This document shows, in pieces, positions 6,056 to 10,759 of a stretch of 10,759 nucleotides of DNA. Both the position numbers and the translations under genes were made by a program. Location of the stretch: NCBI GenBank assembly GCA_021812865.1, contig JAKAMP010000039.1, positions 1 to 10,759 on the forward strand, given 5' to 3'. Source of the DNA: Bacteroidota bacterium (GTDB taxonomy: Bacteria > Bacteroidota > Bacteroidia > Bacteroidales > JAAYUG01). The first letter of the stretch is position 1, and each line of letters starts with the position of its first letter. Below the pieces are notes generated by a model, which was not told the DNA's origin, searched no databases, and saw only the letters and a list, made by a program, of their open reading frames with translations.

Positions 6056-7219
6056 ATGAAAACCACTTCGTTGTACTCAACCTCAGGTAAACTGTGGAAA
6101 AGCATAGCGCTTACGCTTCCCATGTTCCTGCTCACTTTTGTATTTATCACCGGAGGGAAACCTGATTTTTCAAGTTCTTCGGCTATTTTTTCCTTCGTGG
6201 TGACCTTTATCTTCTTCAATACTTTGTTTTTCCTGATGCTGTATACAGGGAAAACCGACCGCTTCAGGGCCATCGGATTCATCGCGATGGCATTGTTCTT
6301 TGCACTGGTATTCATTGTAAACCTGGTAAAAATGCGCGGATCCATGTCCTTTTCCAACGAGAACCTGCTTTCGTGTGAGATTCCTTTTTGCCACATTGTC
6401 ACTACCATGATCATCATTCCGATTGTGCTGACCAAAAGCATCATTTTCCCGGGCAGCATTCTCACCGGCTTTGCATCTATTGCGTCGATGCTGGTGATCG
6501 TGATCGGTATCAGCCTTGCCCTTGGCAGGGGATTCTGCAGCTGGGGATGCTTCTATGGAGGATGGGATGATGGTACTTCGAGAATACTACGTAGGCCGGT
6601 CATTAAAAATGTGAACCCCAACTGGCGCTGGTTCTCCTTCGCTTTCCTCCTCATCATTGCCCTTTCGGCAGCGATCACACTTACTCCTACTTATTGTTCT
6701 TGGTTTTGTCCTTTCAAAACGGTAACCGAATATGAAAAGATCACCAATTTCGACACGCTGATGAAAACCATCGTTTTCGTTTCCCTGTTCCTTTCCCTGG
6801 TGATCATTCTTCCGGTACTTACACGCAAACGGATCCAGTGCGGCACATTTTGTCCCATGGGCGCACTCATGTCGTTTACCAACAAAATCAATCCTTTTGA
6901 AGTGACCATCGACAAGGAGAAATGCAACGACTGCAAAAAATGCATCAGAACATGCCCTACTTTTTCAATGGTCGAACCGGGCCTGTCAAAAGGGAGGCCT
7001 GAGATCACGTGTATGAAGTGCGGGAAGTGTATCGATGAATGCTCGCAAAATGCCATCAGTTACCACATTAGGGGAACGCCTTCGGGCAAGGCTTTCACCG
7101 CCGCCCGCACCCTGTTCCTGTATCCTGCATTTACGCTCCTGGTTGTTTTCGCAGGGGGCAATATCCAATATGGGATTGTCCTTCTTATCAGGTTTTTCAG
7201 TACCGGAAGTTTCATGTAA
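6056..7219 (+). CDS. NapH/CcoG-like membrane 4Fe-4S polyferredoxin
   Basis: This 387-residue multi-spanning membrane protein should pass electrons between the quinone pool or a cytoplasmic donor and a periplasmic acceptor. Hydrophobic segments lie near residues 17-32, 43-63, 72-91, 114-131, 137-157, 190-211, 236-256 and 352-380. NapH/NosR/CcoG-type cysteine pairs are Cys161/165 (CSWGC), Cys214/218 (CSWFCP) and Cys262/266 (CGTFCP). A cytoplasmic-type ferredoxin domain follows with Cys290/293/296/300 and Cys319/322/325/329, predicting two [4Fe-4S] clusters. The first pair lacks the Pro that normally follows. An extra C-x4-C-H motif (Cys107, Cys112, His113) lies in a loop. No terminal-oxidase or nitrate-reductase gene is in the window, so the terminal acceptor is unknown. 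It is not CcoG itself: the C-terminal Ig-like domain of CcoG is absent and it ends in a hydrophobic tail instead. Confidence 0.87.
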   Translation: MKTTSLYSTSGKLWKSIALTLPMFLLTFVFITGGKPDFSSSSAIFSFVVTFIFFNTLFFLMLYTGKTDRFRAIGFIAMALFFALVFIVNLVKMRGSMSFSNENLLSCEIPFCHIVTTMIIIPIVLTKSIIFPGSILTGFASIASMLVIVIGISLALGRGFCSWGCFYGGWDDGTSRILRRPVIKNVNPNWRWFSFAFLLIIALSAAITLTPTYCSWFCPFKTVTEYEKITNFDTLMKTIVFVSLFLSLVIILPVLTRKRIQCGTFCPMGALMSFTNKINPFEVTIDKEKCNDCKKCIRTCPTFSMVEPGLSKGRPEITCMKCGKCIDECSQNAISYHIRGTPSGKAFTAARTLFLYPAFTLLVVFAGGNIQYGIVLLIRFFSTGSFM

Positions 7220-7231
7220 CCCTCAAACCTC

Positions 7232-7693
7232 ATGAAAAAGACTTTATCAATTATCGGATATATATGGGCAGTGCTCTGCCTGTTACTGATTCCCATCACT
7301 TTCATGGGAAACAATGCCTTTGCCTCCATGCTGGCAAAACTTCCATTTATGAAAGTCAATCCCATTTATTCAGGAGGCGAGGTAGACAGGACCGTTAACC
7401 ATGCCGGTTTCAAAACCACCATCAACAAGCCGGTGTTTGAAGCCCTGATCGGAGAAAGTTCAAAGGGGTTTGTGCAGGTGAAATGGACCGGCGACAAGAT
7501 GCTTCCTCCTATAATCAACGACACAATTGATTATGACAATAACGGGATCCGGGATTTCATCATTCACATCGATACTCATACCGGCAAGACCGAATTAACT
7601 CCTCTCGACAGCCATGTACTTTCCCTGAATATATCCTCAAAAGTGAAAGACAGCTGGCTGGCCAGGATCAACCTTCTGAACCCGGCAAAGTAA
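7232..7693 (+). CDS. Membrane-anchored protein of unknown function
   Basis: I do not recognise this 153-residue protein. A hydrophobic N-terminal segment (about residues 5-25) is either a signal anchor or an uncleaved signal peptide, and the rest is soluble and probably periplasmic. Residues 80-86 (FVQVKWT) and 105-135 look like beta-strands. DYDNNGIRD at 100-108 follows the D-x-D-x-N-G-x-x-D pattern of calcium-binding loops and is followed by a strand and an HIDTHTGKTEL hairpin. It has no Cys outside the membrane segment and no heme motif. It starts 12 bases after the polyferredoxin stop, so the two are almost certainly co-transcribed, and it may be a partner or assembly subunit of that membrane complex. 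It is the last plus-strand gene; its stop codon overlaps the terminator of the opposing operon. Confidence 0.78.
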   Translation: MKKTLSIIGYIWAVLCLLLIPITFMGNNAFASMLAKLPFMKVNPIYSGGEVDRTVNHAGFKTTINKPVFEALIGESSKGFVQVKWTGDKMLPPIINDTIDYDNNGIRDFIIHIDTHTGKTELTPLDSHVLSLNISSKVKDSWLARINLLNPAK

Positions 7694-7729
7694 AAGCATC
7701 TCCCGGGAATGATTTCAGCCGGAAGATGC
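7692..7729 (-). terminator. Minus-strand terminator of the TonB-receptor/TPR operon
   Basis: The arms at 7696-7706 and 7719-7729 form an 11-base stem around a 12-base loop. Read on the minus strand, the one non-Watson-Crick position is a U-G wobble and the stem is followed by four T. On the plus strand the same position is a C-A mismatch and no T-run follows. It therefore fits termination of the leftward transcript, 71 bases after the TPR stop. It overlaps the last bases of the plus-strand gene ending at 7693. Confidence 0.6.
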
Positions 7730-7799
7730 ATGAAGGAGCAAAAATGAACGGTACGCTTTATTCTCCCTTATATAGGAATGATTATAAGAGGCTACTCTG

Positions 7800-8531
7800 C
7801 TATTGTTTAGCTTTCATCGCTTCACTCAGCATCATCTGGCAGCGATCTTTGCCCCAGTCGGGCACAATGGAATCGGCCGGTGTAAACTGGTTGAATTTCT
7901 CCATGGCTTCCTGAAGGATAGGCAGCGCCCTGAGTTTTCCTCCCCCGAATTGTTCCGGCATATTGTATACTCCTTCGGCCTGCTCGAGGTAGATCCGCGG
8001 ATTACCCGGGTTCAGTGTTTTTCCTTGTTCGAGAAGGGAATTTGCATCCTGCATCAGGGTCATTCCCAGCATAGGGTCAACGATCAGTTGCGCATAGATG
8101 GCCATTACTTTCAGCACGTAGAATTCCGATTCGCCGGGTTTGACCTTCAGCCCTTCGTCGATCTGGTTTTGGGCCAGGTCCAGGTATGCTTTCTTCCGGT
8201 CGGCCACCGAGTCTGAAAAATTGGCTACAAGGTTATAGAAAGCAGCATAGTACCAGGGCGTCCATTGCTGTTTTTCAGCCTTTGCTATGCGTTCAAACCG
8301 GTTGGCCACCTCCTGGTAATCGGACAAAGTATGAGCCTGCTTTGATGATGCCAGGGTTGACATCATCGCTTTTGTATACCTGTCGCCCTGTGCAAGCGCC
8401 ACAACCGGTAAAAGAAACACGATTGATGTGAGCAGGATGATCCTCATAAAGAAAGGTTTTCGTCTTGCTGAAACCGGGCTGCCGGAAGGCAATGCGCTCA
8501 TCTGAATACCATTGTTTTGAATTGTTTTCAT
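7800..8531 (-). CDS. Periplasmic TPR-like protein partnered with TonB receptor
   Basis: This is a helical exported protein of up to 243 residues with TPR-like pairs of helices. One spans about residues 112-150 (LAQNQIDEGLKVKPGESEFY), another about 161-190 (LLEQGKTLNPGNPRIYLEQ), followed by MPEQFGGGKLRALPILQEAM and a C-terminal PDWG motif. The YNMPEQFGGGK block is a pattern I recall from Bacteroidota proteins annotated only as TPR or hypothetical. The signal peptide begins at residue 29 (MRIILLTSIVF to VALAQG). The start at 8531 gives an unusual 28-residue basic leader before it; the in-frame ATG at 8447 gives a normal signal peptide and may be the real start (215 residues). It lies 30 bases after the TonB receptor on the same strand, so the two are an operon. 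It is likely a periplasmic helper of that receptor; its partner is inferred only from position. Confidence 0.8.
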   Translation of the reverse strand: MKTIQNNGIQMSALPSGSPVSARRKPFFMRIILLTSIVFLLPVVALAQGDRYTKAMMSTLASSKQAHTLSDYQEVANRFERIAKAEKQQWTPWYYAAFYNLVANFSDSVADRKKAYLDLAQNQIDEGLKVKPGESEFYVLKVMAIYAQLIVDPMLGMTLMQDANSLLEQGKTLNPGNPRIYLEQAEGVYNMPEQFGGGKLRALPILQEAMEKFNQFTPADSIVPDWGKDRCQMMLSEAMKAKQ

Positions 8532-8561
8532 GGATAAAAGTATTAGTGGTTCTGTTGTTTA

Positions 8562-10706
8562 TTATTGCATTACGAAGAAGGCCCCCAGGATAAAAAATCG
8601 CTTGGACTGAGGCAGAATGGGATAGCGGGTATACTCACCACCGGCGTCGGGTGTTGCTGAGTAATGATACCCATACACGTTGCTGAATCCCAGTATATTG
8701 CTGAGATTGGTGTAAACGGCCACGTAGGATTTCCAAAGCGGAAATACCTGGGTGATGTTTGCACTCACATCGTTGTATGCCCTGGTTTTTGTTCCTGCAT
8801 AATCGGTGATGAAAGGATTGTAATACATCTTTCCGCTGGCATGCATAGCGGTGAGTCCGAGAAATGTCCTTGTTTTTTCAATGAAATATTTTATTACCGC
8901 CGAGTAGGTGTGCGGAGAAATAAAGGAAGGAACGAGTTCTCTGCCGAAATTCCTGTAATCACGCCTTGTATCGATGAATGAATAGGACAACCAGTAATCG
9001 AGGTTTTTCACCGAGCGGCTGTCGCGGAGAAAAATATCCACTCCTTGTGCGTAGCCCTTCCCGGCATTGGAATAGGAGTTGGGATCGGGGTTGTACTCTA
9101 ATGTGTACTTTACCAGTTGGGTATACCATTTCCGGTATAATTCAATGCGGAAGATCATATTGTCGCGTTCATACTGGTAATTGAGAATGAGGTGGGTGGC
9201 TTTTTCGGATTGCAGGTTGTGGTTGTACACCAGGTACTGGTTTTCAGCTCTCTGCCGGAACATACCGAAAGCAAGCGAAACTTGTGAGTAATCCTTTATT
9301 TTATAGGCCAGGGAAATCCGGGGCACGGGGTCCCATTCATGCATCAGATCGAGATACTCAGCGCGGAAGCCAATGCGAAACACCAGCTTGCTGCGGATAC
9401 GCACTTCCGGTTCAACATAAATGGCATAGTCCATGAGCCTGAAGTCCGTATTCCAGGTAAAAGAACTATCGTACTGAAAATAGCCCCTGGAAAAGGCATT
9501 CCGGTTCAGTTCCTCGCCGAATTTCAGGCTGATGTGGTCTGTAATATCATTTGTAAGGGTGAGACGCTGGGAAATGGCATTGGCATTGTCTTTCAGAAGG
9601 TCATTGTCGATCCCGGTCTTGGTAATGTCGTGTGAAAAGGCCAGCCCGGTTTTCAGCCTCCATTTTTCTCCAAGCTGGTTGGTATAAATGGCATTCAGGT
9701 AGTAGTTGTCATCCTGCAGCCTGATAAGCGAGGGTTTTGCTGTATCGCCCTGATAGTTATAGAAGAGCGAGCTCCTGTTCAGGCTGGTATATCCGAAGAT
9801 CTTCAGTAGTCCATATTTACCGGTTTTTTGTCTGAACATGAAATTCCCACTCAGCTGGTACGGAGCCCGGTGCCATTCCATACGTTGTTTTACCAGGCTG
9901 TAGTATGGATACATATCGTAATAATCCACAGAACCGGTAAGGGATGTATTATTCCATTTTTGTGTATGGGATGCACTGGCGCCAACTGTCATGAGCGATA
10001 CATTGGTCTGGTTCCTGTCGGCCATTCCCACTGTGCTGAGGTTGATGGCCGAAGACAGCGCTTGTCCGTATTCTGCAGAGTAGCCGCCGGTGCTGAAAGC
10101 GGTACCGGTGAACAGCATGGGTGAAAAGCGGCTTCTCGTGGGCAGATCAGGCATCTTGGGGCTATACGGGCTCGCCACCAGCATGCCATCGATGAAAGTT
10201 TTGGTTTCGTATCCTTCACCGCCCCTCACGTATAGTCCGCCATCGCTGCCTACGATCTGGGCCCCCGGGAGTGTGGTCAATGCGCCGTAAATATCGCCCA
10301 TGGCGCTTGGCGTTGTGGCTATATCCATGGGTTTCAGCACCAGGGGGCGCTTCAAATCACCTGTTTCGAAGGCGCCTGCCGAGATCACTACTTCCCTGAT
10401 CTCACCCTGCTGCTCCTTCAGTTGAACCTGCAGCGACAGTGTTTTTCCGTTCAGGTCCACAACAAATTCTGCCGGCTGATAACCGATGAAACTCACTACC
10501 AGTGTCTGGTTTCCCTTTTCATCTGTTTTAAAAGTGAACCGGCCGGCGGTGTCACAGGAAGCGCCATCGTAAGTGTCTTTCAGGGTAACATTGGCCCCGG
10601 GAAGCGGTAATCCTTTTTCATCCCCAACCTTCCCTGTGATAAGCGTCTGGGTTTGAGCATATGCCAGAGCACCCAGGAAAGTCAGAAAGAGTAGAGTTTT
10701 TTTCAT
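8562..10706 (-). CDS. TonB-dependent outer-membrane receptor
   Basis: This 714-residue outer-membrane protein imports a ligand with energy from TonB. A signal peptide ends at about Ala17 (AYA-QT). A CarboxypepD_reg-like beta-sandwich (about 22-97, with GLPLPGANVTLKD and VVSFIGYQP) is typical of Bacteroidota receptors. EVVISAG (105-111) occupies the usual position at the end of the linker. The plug domain (about 118-228) includes DIYGALTTLPGAQIVGSDGG, YVRGGEGYETKTFIDG and GGYSAEYGQALSSAINLST. The remainder is a 22-strand-type barrel of alternating aromatic strands. It is much shorter than SusC-type glycan importers (about 1000 residues), and no SusD gene follows, so a small ligand such as a metal complex, cofactor or short peptide is more likely than a glycan. 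The next gene is the TPR-like protein. The C-terminus ends FFVMQ, so the aromatic residue usual at the last position is absent. Confidence 0.93.
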   Translation of the reverse strand: MKKTLLFLTFLGALAYAQTQTLITGKVGDEKGLPLPGANVTLKDTYDGASCDTAGRFTFKTDEKGNQTLVVSFIGYQPAEFVVDLNGKTLSLQVQLKEQQGEIREVVISAGAFETGDLKRPLVLKPMDIATTPSAMGDIYGALTTLPGAQIVGSDGGLYVRGGEGYETKTFIDGMLVASPYSPKMPDLPTRSRFSPMLFTGTAFSTGGYSAEYGQALSSAINLSTVGMADRNQTNVSLMTVGASASHTQKWNNTSLTGSVDYYDMYPYYSLVKQRMEWHRAPYQLSGNFMFRQKTGKYGLLKIFGYTSLNRSSLFYNYQGDTAKPSLIRLQDDNYYLNAIYTNQLGEKWRLKTGLAFSHDITKTGIDNDLLKDNANAISQRLTLTNDITDHISLKFGEELNRNAFSRGYFQYDSSFTWNTDFRLMDYAIYVEPEVRIRSKLVFRIGFRAEYLDLMHEWDPVPRISLAYKIKDYSQVSLAFGMFRQRAENQYLVYNHNLQSEKATHLILNYQYERDNMIFRIELYRKWYTQLVKYTLEYNPDPNSYSNAGKGYAQGVDIFLRDSRSVKNLDYWLSYSFIDTRRDYRNFGRELVPSFISPHTYSAVIKYFIEKTRTFLGLTAMHASGKMYYNPFITDYAGTKTRAYNDVSANITQVFPLWKSYVAVYTNLSNILGFSNVYGYHYSATPDAGGEYTRYPILPQSKRFFILGAFFVMQ

Positions 10707-10738
10707 CTAGTGGTCAGGTAAATGGCTGATCGATAGAA

Positions 10739-10746
10739 CAAAGTTG
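10739..10746 (-). promoter_or_regulatory. Possible -7 box of the TonB-receptor operon
   Basis: On the minus strand CAACTTTG matches the TAnnTTTG consensus with one mismatch, 32 bases ahead of the receptor ATG (10706). The matching -33 element would lie beyond the end of the window, so this can only be a suggestion. Confidence 0.25.
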
Positions 10747-10759
10747 CATTGCAGGAAAG

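Noticed and set aside
6049..6465. 138-codon minus-strand frame opposite the polyferredoxin
   Set aside because: It is antisense to membrane-helix codons and has low-complexity Met/Lys-rich content typical of shadow frames.

Overview
The window looks like chromosomal DNA of a member of the Bacteroidota, probably an uncultured or environmental, at least partly anaerobic lineage. Four things support this. Two intergenic regions carry the Bacteroidota promoter pattern TTTG-N19-TAnnTTTG exactly. The TonB-dependent receptor has an N-terminal CarboxypepD_reg-like domain. A Kelch protein is paired with a DUF4907-type protein. Most starts lack a Shine-Dalgarno sequence. I see no tRNA, rRNA, CRISPR array, insertion sequence or phage gene.

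Layout, plus strand: (1) 109-1581, a six-repeat Kelch lipoprotein whose stop overlaps the start of a small membrane-anchored DUF4907-type protein, closed by a strong intrinsic terminator. (2) 1822-3246, an exported sialate O-acetylesterase-family SGNH hydrolase. (3) 3309-4718, an inverted-repeat element, then a Tat-exported aldo/keto-reductase-like protein with a two-cluster ferredoxin tail, then a hairpin terminator. (4) 4739-5174, a Dabb-domain protein behind a textbook promoter. (5) 5270-7693, a second textbook promoter followed by three genes that look like one operon: a CcdA/SafE-like membrane protein with paired intramembrane cysteines, a NapH/CcoG-like membrane polyferredoxin, and an anchored protein of unknown function. 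Minus strand, convergent: (6) 10706-7800, a TonB-dependent receptor followed by a periplasmic TPR-like protein, ending at a terminator that overlaps the stop codon of the last plus-strand gene.

Functionally the window mixes outer-membrane and surface work (Kelch lipoprotein, TonB receptor with TPR partner), carbohydrate de-acetylation (esterase), and redox chemistry at the membrane (AKR-like ferredoxin protein, CcdA-like protein, polyferredoxin). The most notable points are the AKR-like protein, which has lost three of the four catalytic residues of its family while keeping both Fe-S motifs, and the three-gene membrane redox operon. The operon's polyferredoxin has an extra C-x4-C-H motif outside the known cluster ligands. 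All functional statements rest on motif reading by eye, not on database searches.
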